In this document: positions 1 to 7,893 of the stretch, piece by piece
Layout of the letters: every line of letters starts with the position of its first letter
How positions within the stretch are numbered: the stretch's first letter is position 1
NCBI GenBank assembly: GCA_009926645.1
Contig: RFOO01000014.1
Coordinates: 1-12,422 of the forward strand
DNA: 12,422 nucleotides
From: a bacterium
Lineage (GTDB): Bacteria; Verrucomicrobiota; Verrucomicrobiia; Opitutales; UBA953
Direction of reading: 5' to 3'
The notes under the pieces: model-generated
Databases searched by the model: none
What the model was told of the DNA's origin: nothing
What the model saw: the letters and a program-made list of their open reading frames with translations, nothing else
Made by a program: the position numbers and the translations under genes

Positions 1-3000
1 GTTAGCATGAACAATCGATTCAAGTAAGTAACGACGATCACCACGTTTGGCGACACCAGCAAGATTAGGTCCAGCTTCACCGCCAGCCGAGTGGCCGTCG
101 GCAGAATACTTGTGGCAGCGCATACATTGCCCCGCTGGCAGTGCTTGGAAAAGCGCAAACCCATGAGAAGCATCGCCACCCTCAAGGGAGGGCATCCACT
201 TCATCAAAGTATCAGGATTGCTGTTCAGAGAGGTCTTTAAGGCCTCCAAAGCAGTCTTTATGGATGCTTCCGAACGGGCTTGTGCCGCTTCCATTAATTC
301 AATCGCCGCCGAAGATACACCCTTCGATTTTTCAAGAGCCTTAATTTGTTCAAGGAAAAGAGCCTCCACTCCACCCGCTTGGAATGTCGCTAGGGCTTTC
401 CAAGCCTGCTGACGACGATAAGCGGAGGGCGCAGTTACGGCTTTGCGGTATTCAAGTAAGCCAAGTTCTGGCTTTTGACGGGCTAACTCGGCGATGGCAA
501 TTAATGCCACATCGTCCTGCACATCCGAAGCATACTTTTTAGCAATTTCCAAAACGTCATCCGATTGACGAGCCAACAACATCTCCAAGGCCTTGGATCG
601 AGCAGTCCCTGTGAGGTGTTGATTCGCAACCAAGTTTGCCAAGGTCTGATTTGGCAGTGAATCAGTATTCAATTGATATTTGCCAACTAAATCGAGGGTG
701 GCACGGATGAGTTCGGAGTTACCCTTAATCAACTGAGGGAGGGCTGTGCTGAGAACTTTGTGCACTTCGCTCGTTGCTCGCTTAGGTAAAGGCGACCAAT
801 GACCAGTAAACTGATTAACGGGGAATGGCTCCACCCAAAGGCTCAACAGACGTAACGCCTCTAAACGAACCTCTTCAGGTGCACTTTCATCCACCGCGAC
901 TGCAACAACGCGCGCTGCATTTTCCTCACCGCCAACACGGTAAGCATTATGAATTAAGCGACGGAGCATGAAAGGACTCCACTCCCGCTTACTTCGCGAA
1001 TCAATCAATGCTGCGACAGCAGGTCGAGCCGACTTCAAGTCTTTATCATTAATCGCTCGAATAGCCTCATCCGCGACAAGAGTTGAAGAGTCTTGTACCA
1101 GTCGCTCCACACTAGCATCAGCGCGACGACGCAAGGTGACTACCGCAGCCAAGCGCACCGAGGCCGACTCGTGTTTAATGGCAGCATCCAATTGCTCAGC
1201 GGTCTTACACATTCCATCAATAGCCATGGATCCGGCGTGACGTAAAACGGGATCAACATCGGCATTTTCCTGAAGCATTTTGAAGACCTCTGGCAAGAAC
1301 TTGTCCGCCCCCATTCGTCCCGCTGCAATTGCCGCAAAAGAACGCACACGCAAAGAGGGATCGAGGATTAACTTACCCAATGGCAAATCGTTGCCTACGA
1401 GAGGAGACTCCGATAGTGCTCGAACAGCCTGAGACCGGACTTCGACATCAGCATCGGCAAGAAGAGGAACGAGAATCTTGGCTGCTTTTGTACGATCCTC
1501 AACCGAGGCCACCGCTGGAGTTGTATTATTCCAAACATCGTTAGGCGCAATGGCTGGACCACGACGGGACAAAATCCCCAAGCCCCAAATACCATGCAGT
1601 CGCTCAATCAGATTTTTTGACTGGGTGGCTTTTTCAAAAATCGCCAAACCTTCAGGACGTCGAGTTAACTCAAGTTGTGCACGCAAACGAATGCGTTGAT
1701 CGGCGTGACTTAACAGCTGTGAGAGTTCAGCGGAGGTTTTCTTATTTAAACCTTCACGTATTAAAGAAGACACTTGGGCGGCCGCTTCTGCCTGATGAGG
1801 TTTTTCAGCCGTTAAACTCACAACGCGACCCGCTTCATGAGACTCCCATCCACCGATAAAGTCCGAGATAAACAAGCGCCCCTTCCAGTCGTATTCAATA
1901 TCCGTAGCAGCCAAACCCCAAATGAGCTGGTGTTTATGTGCCATACGCATTCCTGCACCTAAAGGCTCAATCTTAAACGACCAAATACCCGAGGCGCTGG
2001 AAGAACCGCGGTAATCGCAAATATGGAAGTGACCCACTTCCGACTCCAAGAAGCCAGCCCCAGGATTATAAGTTAAACCTGAAGGACCAGCACAAATGTA
2101 ATCCACTGGTGGCAACATGAATGCGGGCTGAGAGGGATTCTGCGTTTCCCAGATTCGCTCGTCCATCCAGCGAGAGGGAGGTCGACGCTCAAGACCAATT
2201 TCACGGTGGAAAGTGTGCATCGCTTGATGCTCCATTTCCCAACCTGAATCCCCGCCCTCAACGACATAAACGAGACGAGCTTTATCTCCTTGGTCAGAGT
2301 TATTGTCGACAGTGATGGCATTACCAAATTGGTCGAAAGCAAACTCTTTGGGATTTCGCAGACCTTTATAGATAACCTCAAACTGAGTGCCATCAGGTTC
2401 AAAACGGAATACCGCACCGATATCAGGGTGATCGTACTTACGCCCTTCTTTTGTGGTTAAATTAAATCCTCGATCACCAATGGTCCCATAAAGACGGCCA
2501 TCGTAACCGAGAACAAAACCATTCATATCGTGACCCGAGAAGGAAACCCGAACCCCGAAACCTTCTTCGATTACTTTGCGCTCATTAGATACGCCACTCT
2601 GATTGGGATTTCGCAACATCCAGAGCTTTGGAATACAGGCAAAATAAACCGTATCATCCCAAGCAAAAACTCCACCCGCCGTGCCATCCAGCATATCGCG
2701 GAAGTTATCAGCAAATACTGACGACTTGGCATATGTGCCATCGGGTTTTTCATCAGAGAGAAGGCGAATAACTTCCGATTTAGCGGTAAAATAGTCAGAG
2801 GACTTCTTGCTCGACCATTTTTCATACATCGCCTTCCGCTCTTCGTTCGTCCGATTGGACAAGTCCTGCAAGTACCAGAAGAGACAATCGCGATCGTCTT
2901 CAATGCCAAAGCGGAAACGATGTGTCTCGGCAATAAACAATTCTCCTTGATTACCGAAAGCAATCGATGTGGGGGATGTAATCTGAGCTGATTTGTAATC

Positions 3001-3624
3001 GGCTACCTGCTTAAAGTTTAAACCAGAAAAAACAGCGACCGAAGCTTCACTGGGGACACGAACTAAGTGGTCAGCAACATCATCGTTACCGAGCACAGAA
3101 AAATCGGGCTTCTCATCAGTTGAAAAAACAAACTGGTCGGCCGCAATAAAGCCCCAAGACCCCGTGGCATCGTCAAGAACACGAATGACCACTTTCTTAC
3201 CTTTGAACTCGGAAAGATTCCAAACCTCCTGACGCAAAACAAAACTGTTATTTCCGGTGGCCGACTTAACAACCTTACCATCGACGAGTAGCTGTACGGC
3301 TAATTTGTCGGGCTGATTTCCGCCACCGATTAAAAAACCGAGATAGAGATAAGGCTCAACCACTGGAATTTCTGGAGAGGTTATCACTCCCGTCGCCAAA
3401 TTGCCCGACGAGGCAGAGCAAAGTAACGCCTTCCCGGCAAAACCCTGAAGTTCACCTTCGAGTCCATCGATTTTACCATGCACTGGCGCGAGACCAAAAG
3501 CCTTACCCCCGACTTGCCAGTCGCCAAAGCCATCGCCTTCGAAGGACTGGATGACATAGGTCTCAGCCTGAACACTCAAAGTGCCAATCCACAGGCTGGC
3601 CAAAAGAAGGGAAAATAACCGCAT
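1..3624 (-). CDS. PVC-type secreted heme-binding protein: jelly-roll-like domain, beta-propeller, HEAT-like repeats, cytochrome c (3' end missing)
   Basis: An open frame of 1208 codons on the minus strand starts at ATG 3624 and leaves the window without a stop. Residues 1-20 form a Sec signal peptide with a likely VQA cleavage site. Residues about 25-168 (EGDGFGDW, FLIGGG, LLVDG, WGFIAADQ) resemble the lectin-like domain found beside GH32-type modules. Residues about 190-605 look like the glucose/sorbosone dehydrogenase-type propeller of this family, with SGHDMNG (363-369), GDRGF (383-387) and GGDSGW. Residues about 620-1080 are helical and HEAT-like. The heme motif C1167-M-R-C1170-H1171 is followed by GEAGPNLAGVAKRG and YLLESIVHAN, typical of the Verrucomicrobium/Pirellula CxxCH domain. 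The distal heme ligand and perhaps 60-80 residues lie beyond the edge. By family it is probably a periplasmic or surface oxidoreductase, perhaps for sugars; the substrate is unknown. No strong ribosome site is visible, and the start rests on the signal peptide. Confidence 0.93.
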   Translation of the reverse strand, partial: MRLFSLLLASLWIGTLSVQAETYVIQSFEGDGFGDWQVGGKAFGLAPVHGKIDGLEGELQGFAGKALLCSASSGNLATGVITSPEIPVVEPYLYLGFLIGGGNQPDKLAVQLLVDGKVVKSATGNNSFVLRQEVWNLSEFKGKKVVIRVLDDATGSWGFIAADQFVFSTDEKPDFSVLGNDDVADHLVRVPSEASVAVFSGLNFKQVADYKSAQITSPTSIAFGNQGELFIAETHRFRFGIEDDRDCLFWYLQDLSNRTNEERKAMYEKWSSKKSSDYFTAKSEVIRLLSDEKPDGTYAKSSVFADNFRDMLDGTAGGVFAWDDTVYFACIPKLWMLRNPNQSGVSNERKVIEEGFGVRVSFSGHDMNGFVLGYDGRLYGTIGDRGFNLTTKEGRKYDHPDIGAVFRFEPDGTQFEVIYKGLRNPKEFAFDQFGNAITVDNNSDQGDKARLVYVVEGGDSGWEMEHQAMHTFHREIGLERRPPSRWMDERIWETQNPSQPAFMLPPVDYICAGPSGLTYNPGAGFLESEVGHFHICDYRGSSSASGIWSFKIEPLGAGMRMAHKHQLIWGLAATDIEYDWKGRLFISDFIGGWESHEAGRVVSLTAEKPHQAEAAAQVSSLIREGLNKKTSAELSQLLSHADQRIRLRAQLELTRRPEGLAIFEKATQSKNLIERLHGIWGLGILSRRGPAIAPNDVWNNTTPAVASVEDRTKAAKILVPLLADADVEVRSQAVRALSESPLVGNDLPLGKLILDPSLRVRSFAAIAAGRMGADKFLPEVFKMLQENADVDPVLRHAGSMAIDGMCKTAEQLDAAIKHESASVRLAAVVTLRRRADASVERLVQDSSTLVADEAIRAINDKDLKSARPAVAALIDSRSKREWSPFMLRRLIHNAYRVGGEENAARVVAVAVDESAPEEVRLEALRLLSLWVEPFPVNQFTGHWSPLPKRATSEVHKVLSTALPQLIKGNSELIRATLDLVGKYQLNTDSLPNQTLANLVANQHLTGTARSKALEMLLARQSDDVLEIAKKYASDVQDDVALIAIAELARQKPELGLLEYRKAVTAPSAYRRQQAWKALATFQAGGVEALFLEQIKALEKSKGVSSAAIELMEAAQARSEASIKTALEALKTSLNSNPDTLMKWMPSLEGGDASHGFALFQALPAGQCMRCHKYSADGHSAGGEAGPNLAGVAKRGDRRYLLESIVHAN

Positions 3625-3677
3625 AGCTTTTAGTTGTAACAATGAATACAAAGAGAAGTTCCCTGAAGGTCGAGAAC

Positions 3678-3694
3678 GGCTTTCAAAAAAAGCC
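3678..3694 (-). other. Small hairpin between the midA-like gene and the heme-protein gene
   Basis: A perfect 6-bp inverted repeat (ggcttt / aaagcc, 5-nt loop) sits 15 bp past the stop of the methyltransferase-like gene, inside the 85-bp gap before the heme-protein gene. It could weakly terminate or attenuate transcription between the two. Neither side of the stem is followed by a run of T, so it is not a clear intrinsic terminator. I see no convincing -35/-10 pair in the rest of the gap. Confidence 0.3.
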
Positions 3695-3709
3695 TCAAAT
3701 TAGAGATTT

Positions 3710-4684
3710 TTAACGAATACCAAATAAAACCTGAAACTTCGAACCGAAATGGGCTGGATGGGTCAAGGCGCGCAAACGACCCCTGCTCTCCCAATCACCC
3801 CCTTGTGCAATTCGCTCCATTTCTTTTCCAGCATATTTAACAAAAAAAGCCTCCTGTCTTTCGAGCCCGACATCTCGAAAACCATGCTTTTTTAAGAGGG
3901 GCTCAAGCTGATCCCATAACACATGACAGGTTAAATCCTGTGATCCTAAATGATGTAATATGTCTCCTGAAAGTTGGTGTTTCACATAGGCCCGTGCAGT
4001 ACCCACGGGGGACGTCTCAAGACACTGAGCTAAAGTCTTCCCGTAATCAAAAAACATCACCATCCCAGACCAACTGGGAGAAAGAAGATTTTCCAAAATG
4101 GTTTCCGCAGCGAGGGGCACATCCAAGATCCACCCCTCTGTAGCGGGTGGCAACTTCTCCGACCACTGCGCTATCCGTGCAGAAGAAAATGATGGTAACG
4201 AAACAAAGCTCAATTCCTCCCTATCAACTCTTACTCCGACTTCGACCCACCGGCCCTGATGAAACTGTAAGCGATGAAATGGCTGAGCATCTAACAATTC
4301 ATTCGCCACGCAAACCGCTCGAGGAGGAAAAGTCATACTCTCTCCATAGCGTATCGTTTGGCAGTGAGCGAACCGATCCGCTACGGTAGAAAAATGTGAT
4401 TGGTTGGGCTCGGCTCCTATATCCACCAACGTATAAGTCGATAAATCGCCTAAAAATGATTCTGCTGCACTAGCCACTAATTCACCAAACATAGGACCAA
4501 GTGCAGCAGCAGTCGTAAAATCCGTCCCGGGCAATTTACCAACTCGCGTGTTTGTCGATGTGTAATAACCCAAATTCGGCCAGTAAAGTGCGACCTCAAT
4601 GAGACGGACTAACGGCACAACTCCCTCCCGTGCCTCGTGGCGAAGCACTTCCACCAATGCAAGATGACGAGCCGAGGGATCCAT
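3710..4684 (-). CDS. MidA/NDUFAF7-like SAM-dependent methyltransferase (DUF185)
   Basis: This 324-residue protein matches the MidA/NDUFAF7 (DUF185) family across its length. Visible landmarks are GYYTS and the TDFTTAAALGPMFGELV block (about 39-70), ANELLDAQPFHRL (127-139), WVEVGV, FFDYG (211-215), GTARAYVKHQ (228-237) and QDLTCHV (249-255). The mitochondrial member methylates an arginine of a complex I subunit; the bacterial substrate is unproven. The SAM-binding motif I region reads DIGAEPNQS (88-96) instead of the usual glycine-rich E-x-G-x-G-x-G, so binding may be altered. It is somewhat shorter than typical members (about 380). It is divergent from tsaD with 81 bp between the start codons, so both promoters should lie there. 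ATG 4684 is preceded closely by AAGG, a weak ribosome site. Confidence 0.85.
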   Translation of the reverse strand: MDPSARHLALVEVLRHEAREGVVPLVRLIEVALYWPNLGYYTSTNTRVGKLPGTDFTTAAALGPMFGELVASAAESFLGDLSTYTLVDIGAEPNQSHFSTVADRFAHCQTIRYGESMTFPPRAVCVANELLDAQPFHRLQFHQGRWVEVGVRVDREELSFVSLPSFSSARIAQWSEKLPPATEGWILDVPLAAETILENLLSPSWSGMVMFFDYGKTLAQCLETSPVGTARAYVKHQLSGDILHHLGSQDLTCHVLWDQLEPLLKKHGFRDVGLERQEAFFVKYAGKEMERIAQGGDWESRGRLRALTHPAHFGSKFQVLFGIR

Positions 4685-4718
4685 ACCTTGAGCGATAACC
4701 TCAGATTTAAGTATCGCG

Positions 4719-4755
4719 AGACGAAACGGGATTGTGCCAGAGAAGAATTTCGTCT
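4719..4755. repeat. 8-bp perfect dyad in the midA-like/tsaD divergent intergenic region
   Basis: AGACGAAA (4719-4726) is mirrored exactly by TTTCGTCT (4748-4755), with 21 nt between the arms. The right arm ends 10 nt before the tsaD ATG. It may be an operator shared by the two divergent genes, or a hairpin in the tsaD leader. Outside it, agatt (4703-4707) and aatct (4757-4761) add a weaker outer pair. The role is unknown, and chance cannot be excluded from one sequence. Confidence 0.35.
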
Positions 4756-4765
4756 GAATCTTCTT

Positions 4766-5788
4766 ATGATTCTCGCCATCGAAAGTTCCTGCGATGAATC
4801 GGCTCTTGCCTTCTTTGAGCCGAAAGCAGGACTGCGTCGCGAGTTAATCAGTTCACAGGCTGCTACCCACGAGCGATTCGGTGGCGTGGTTCCCGATTTA
4901 GCCAGTCGAATGCATCTTTCAGCTTTACCTCTTTTACTCGAAGATTTCCGCGACGAACTCGCTCAGGTTAATCAAATTGCTGTCACCCGTGGACCTGGAC
5001 TTCTACCCTGCCTATCCATGGGCATTAGTTTAGCTCGAGCCATTGCTCTGGCCACCGGGAAACCAATCGTAGGAGTTAATCACCTCCGTGCCCATGTTCA
5101 CTCGGCTTTTATCGAGCTCCACGCCCAAGACCCTCATCATTTTCTCGCTCACCGAAAAAATCTCTTACCGCATCTCGGTTTAGTGGTTTCAGGAGGAAAC
5201 ACGCTTTGTGTTAAACTCGATAAAGATGGCAGTTTAACAGTACTCGCAAGAACCGTCGATGATGCAGCTGGTGAAGCCTTTGATAAAGGTGCCAAGCTTC
5301 TCGGCCTACCCTATCCCGGAGGTGCTTTGATTGAAAAATACGCACAAAACGGCCAAGCTCATTCTTTTCATTTTCCTCGAGCCGTTCCCGACCACACGGA
5401 TTGGCGATTCAGTTTTTCCGGACTTAAAACTGCCCTGCGTTATCAATTAGAAAAAATGGCTGATACAGAGGTACAGCAAGCGCTACCCGACATTTGTGCA
5501 AGCTACCAAGAGGCTATCTTGGGACAACTTTTGGCCAAAGTGGAAGCTATCTTAAAAGTCGAAAAATTTGCGTCTATCGGACTTTCTGGAGGCGTCGCCA
5601 ACAACCTCTCATTACGTCAAAAACTCAAAGAATGTGCTCAGTCTAACCGCCTTCCCTTGCTAATCGCTAAGCCCCAACATTGCGGTGATAATGCTGGGAT
5701 GATTGCCTTCGCGGCATGGGCCGAACACCACTTGCCACCCCAGCAAAACATAACACCTGCCCCACAATTAACCATCGACTGCCCTTAA
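4766..5788 (+). CDS. tsaD: tRNA N6-adenosine threonylcarbamoyltransferase TsaD
   Basis: TsaD moves the threonylcarbamoyl group to A37 of ANN-decoding tRNAs, completing t6A with TsaB and TsaE in the cytoplasm. The protein has 340 residues, the usual length. It begins MILAIESSCDES, the canonical family N-terminus, which fixes the start at ATG 4766 although the frame is open back into the divergent gene. The metal-site pair H106-x3-H110 (NHLRAH) and D308 (CGDNAGM) are present, as are DDAAGEAFDKGAKLLGLPYPGG, FSFSGLKTA and LSGGVANNLSLR. The substrate loop reads SGGNT (142-146) where most TsaD proteins have SGGHT. There is no good ribosome site before ATG. It leads the plus-strand group; a 113-bp gap follows before the next gene. 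Confidence 0.97.
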   Translation: MILAIESSCDESALAFFEPKAGLRRELISSQAATHERFGGVVPDLASRMHLSALPLLLEDFRDELAQVNQIAVTRGPGLLPCLSMGISLARAIALATGKPIVGVNHLRAHVHSAFIELHAQDPHHFLAHRKNLLPHLGLVVSGGNTLCVKLDKDGSLTVLARTVDDAAGEAFDKGAKLLGLPYPGGALIEKYAQNGQAHSFHFPRAVPDHTDWRFSFSGLKTALRYQLEKMADTEVQQALPDICASYQEAILGQLLAKVEAILKVEKFASIGLSGGVANNLSLRQKLKECAQSNRLPLLIAKPQHCGDNAGMIAFAAWAEHHLPPQQNITPAPQLTIDCP

Positions 5789-5901
5789 TCACCAAGGAAA
5801 CAAAAGGTAGCGAGACGATACAAATAAACCCAACCAGAAAGACCTTTGACTTCTTTTGGAATCGGGTTGCCCGACCGATAGAGATTGGCTCATTTTAGGA
5901 C
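5789..5901 (+). other. 113-bp gap between tsaD and the unknown gene
   Basis: No gene is visible. A short inverted repeat (tcggg 5862-5866, cccga 5870-5874, 3-nt loop) lies in it, without a T tract. A TTGACT at 5846-5851 resembles a -35 box, but no -10 box stands at normal spacing, so I do not call a promoter. The gap may still carry one for the three genes downstream. Confidence 0.3.
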
Positions 5902-6393
5902 ATGGACTGGCAGGTTAAACCTATTGCTCATACTTGTGCCGCATCTGGCCAAGAACTCAAAGTTGGCGACAACGTCGTTTGCTTCGTTTACAAAACTCAA
6001 GAAGGAACAATCGAACGTCGTGATGTCTTAAAAGAGAATGCAGAAAATTTTAAAACCGAAGGCTTACTCCTGGGTCGCTGGACCCGCGAAGTTAAAGAAC
6101 GAGGCGAAGAAGAAAAAGCTCTTCGCGCCCAGTTACTCGCTTCACGCGAAGAATTTTTCCTATCCCTCTTTGATGACCCGCTAGATCCAACGGGTGATAA
6201 GGCATTACTGAAACACATTTTAGCGATGTTACTCGAGCGCAAACGAATCGTTCGTGCCACAGGGCCAGCAGAAAATGGTTTCATTCCTTACCAGCATGCA
6301 GAAACGAAACAAATTCTCCTGATTCCAGCCCTCGATTTACAGCCGAGCCATATTCAACAAGTCAGCCAGTCTCTAGAACTTCTCGTGGGATAA
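5902..6393 (+). CDS. Conserved hypothetical protein of PVC type
   Basis: I do not recognise a named domain in this 163-residue soluble protein. The N-terminus has a conserved-looking C12-A-A-S-G16 turn followed by VGDNVVCF (21-28), then RRD (39-41) and GRWTREVKE (58-66). A charged helical stretch EEEKALRAQLL (69-79) precedes REEFFLSLFDD and LKHILAMLLERKRIVR (103-118). Similar proteins of unknown function, with a C-x-x-[TS]-G start and an LxLMLERKR-like helix, occur in Verrucomicrobia and Planctomycetes as far as I recall; I could not search. There is no signal peptide or membrane segment, so it is probably cytoplasmic. The lipoprotein gene follows after 4 bp, suggesting one transcript. An AGGA lies only 1 nt from ATG, too close to be an ideal ribosome site. 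Confidence 0.8.
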   Translation: MDWQVKPIAHTCAASGQELKVGDNVVCFVYKTQEGTIERRDVLKENAENFKTEGLLLGRWTREVKERGEEEKALRAQLLASREEFFLSLFDDPLDPTGDKALLKHILAMLLERKRIVRATGPAENGFIPYQHAETKQILLIPALDLQPSHIQQVSQSLELLVG

Positions 6394-6397
6394 CTTT

Positions 6398-6901
6398 ATG
6401 AATAAAATCTTTCTCTTCATCCTCGGTAGCAGTCTTTTTCTTTTTACTGGCTGCGAAACCAATAAAGTCACGCATATCACCTCTATTTTCATCGAGGCTC
6501 CAGCCTCGGCGAGTCAAAGTATGCAGCGCACGGTAACCCTTCCCGTCAGCGGTATTTCCATTCCTGTCATGACCAAAGAACTCACTTTAGCCGAGGATTT
6601 GCTCAATACCGAAGTTGTGGAAATCGGGGAACCAGGTCTTCGTTTAGTGTGTTTACTTGTCCAAGTTGACCGCAAAGCAGCAAAAAACATCATGGAGGTT
6701 TCTCGTCACGCTAAAGGGAAAAGTTTTGTTCTCGTCGTGAACGACCAAGCCGTGGGCATTATGCCAATCAGCGAACCCGTGGTAGACGGTAATCTCTTTT
6801 TCACGGTTGAGCAAAAAGGAAAGACAAACAAGCAAGCTGCTTTGGATTTAAGCAAAGACCTCAACTCATCTATTTTAGCGATTCGTAAGTTACAGGAATA
6901 A
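6398..6901 (+). CDS. Lipoprotein resembling the SecD P1 head subdomain
   Basis: The protein has 167 residues. A hydrophobic signal sequence (about residues 4-16) ends in a lipobox, F-T-G-C19, so it is probably a lipid-anchored envelope protein; E20 at +2 does not suggest inner-membrane retention by the usual Asp rule. The region from about 95 to 167 resembles the P1 head of SecD/SecDF: GKSFVLVVNDQAVGIMPISEPVVDGNLFFTV corresponds to the 'avvlDg.v.s.P.i...i..G...i' segment, followed by a helix like 'eeA..La..L'. No SecD transmembrane segments are present, so this is a stand-alone head-like domain and not a translocase. The function is unknown. It starts 4 bp after the preceding stop, and GGGA about 9 nt upstream can serve as ribosome site. 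The M23 peptidase gene follows after 2 bp. Confidence 0.82.
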   Translation: MNKIFLFILGSSLFLFTGCETNKVTHITSIFIEAPASASQSMQRTVTLPVSGISIPVMTKELTLAEDLLNTEVVEIGEPGLRLVCLLVQVDRKAAKNIMEVSRHAKGKSFVLVVNDQAVGIMPISEPVVDGNLFFTVEQKGKTNKQAALDLSKDLNSSILAIRKLQE

Positions 6902-6903
6902 CC

Positions 6904-7893
6904 GTGAAGTACTATTGGTGCACTTTGATTTGGCTGGGCGGATGGTGTGCTCCGCTTTTTGCCACCGAAGTGGTTTGGCCAACTTCTATGAATCGTCAGA
7001 CGATTCAGTCCTTCGAAGATTTCATTCAACCCACCGTCTCTGGGAAAATTTCATCGGGCACTTTTGGTATGGTCCGCGAAGACGGAAAACGATTTCACGA
7101 GGGGTTAGACATTCGCCCCTCTCGAGTTTTTGCCAATGGTGAGGCGGCCGATCGTATCTTCTCTGCCATAGCCGGAAAAGTTGCTTACCTTAATCACGAG
7201 ACAAACGGGCCTTATGGAAAATACATCATCCTCGTCCACCCCGAGGCCGAAATCGAGGTCTACACACTCTACGCTCACCTCGCCGCCATTGATAAAAATC
7301 TTCGCGTGGGAGACCCTCTGCCTCAAGGGAAAGCCATCGCCCTGATGGGACGATCTTCAACCCCCGAAAATCCCATGCCTCTCGAGCGTTCGCATTTACA
7401 TTTTGAAGTAGGGCTAAGGCTGTCTGATTCTTTTAATCGTTGGTACAATAAGAAAAATGACCCTCTAAAAAACCCTAATCGTCACGGCGTTTGGAATGGG
7501 CAAAACCTTGTTGGTTTCGACCCCTCTTACATTCTTAAAAGCACACGAGTCAACTTACTCGAAGTCGTACATAATCTACCCACCGCTCTCGCGGTCGTGA
7601 TGCGCACTCAAACGGCCCCTGATTTTGTTTACCGCTATCCTGGCCTAACGAATGGCGAAGTAAGTACGGCTGCTGGATGGTACATCGAATTTACATGGCA
7701 TGGTTTGCCCAAACACTGGACGGCCTTACCAGCTGACAGTAAACAATTACCATCGAATGGTTTCAAAATTGTAGGAATTAATCCCCAGATGCGCGATCTT
7801 ATGATTCAGCGACAAATGTTGGCAAGCGATGGAAAAAAACCTGGAGAAATTCTCATCCAAAATTTGGAAATACTTCTCTCGAACTCGAGATGA
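6904..7893 (+). CDS. M23-family (LytM-type) zinc metallopeptidase with extra C-terminal region
   Basis: The 329-residue protein carries the LytM/M23 signature: H65-x3-D69 (FHEGLD), YAH125L and H164-L-H166-FE, the full set of zinc and catalytic histidines. It is therefore likely an active peptidoglycan endopeptidase in the periplasm. Residues 1-20 form a signal peptide ending LFA. The peptidase domain spans about 35-210. Residues about 215-329 form a further region I do not recognise, with YRYPGLTNGE and a WYIEFTWHGLP segment. The GTG start at 6904 lies 2 bp after the lipoprotein stop and has CAGGA a few bases upstream, so translation is probably coupled. The stop abuts the stop of the convergent yqgE gene with no spacer. 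Confidence 0.92.
   Translation: MKYYWCTLIWLGGWCAPLFATEVVWPTSMNRQTIQSFEDFIQPTVSGKISSGTFGMVREDGKRFHEGLDIRPSRVFANGEAADRIFSAIAGKVAYLNHETNGPYGKYIILVHPEAEIEVYTLYAHLAAIDKNLRVGDPLPQGKAIALMGRSSTPENPMPLERSHLHFEVGLRLSDSFNRWYNKKNDPLKNPNRHGVWNGQNLVGFDPSYILKSTRVNLLEVVHNLPTALAVVMRTQTAPDFVYRYPGLTNGEVSTAAGWYIEFTWHGLPKHWTALPADSKQLPSNGFKIVGINPQMRDLMIQRQMLASDGKKPGEILIQNLEILLSNSR

Noticed and set aside
141..3575. Several 60-130-codon frames on both strands across the heme-protein gene
   Set aside because: They lie in other frames of one continuous 1208-codon gene with recognisable domains and have no family features of their own.
3678..3694. Hairpin considered as a full intrinsic terminator of the midA-like gene
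   Set aside because: The stem is only 6 bp and no T tract follows it on either strand; kept only as a low-confidence hairpin.
4727..4747. TGGCAC on the minus strand resembling a sigma-54 -24 element
   Set aside because: No GC-type -12 element stands at the required spacing, so the match is probably chance.
4637..4765. Upstream extension of the tsaD frame into the divergent midA-like gene
   Set aside because: The extra 43 residues do not resemble TsaD, overlap the start of another gene, and MILAIESSCDES at 4766 is the canonical N-terminus.
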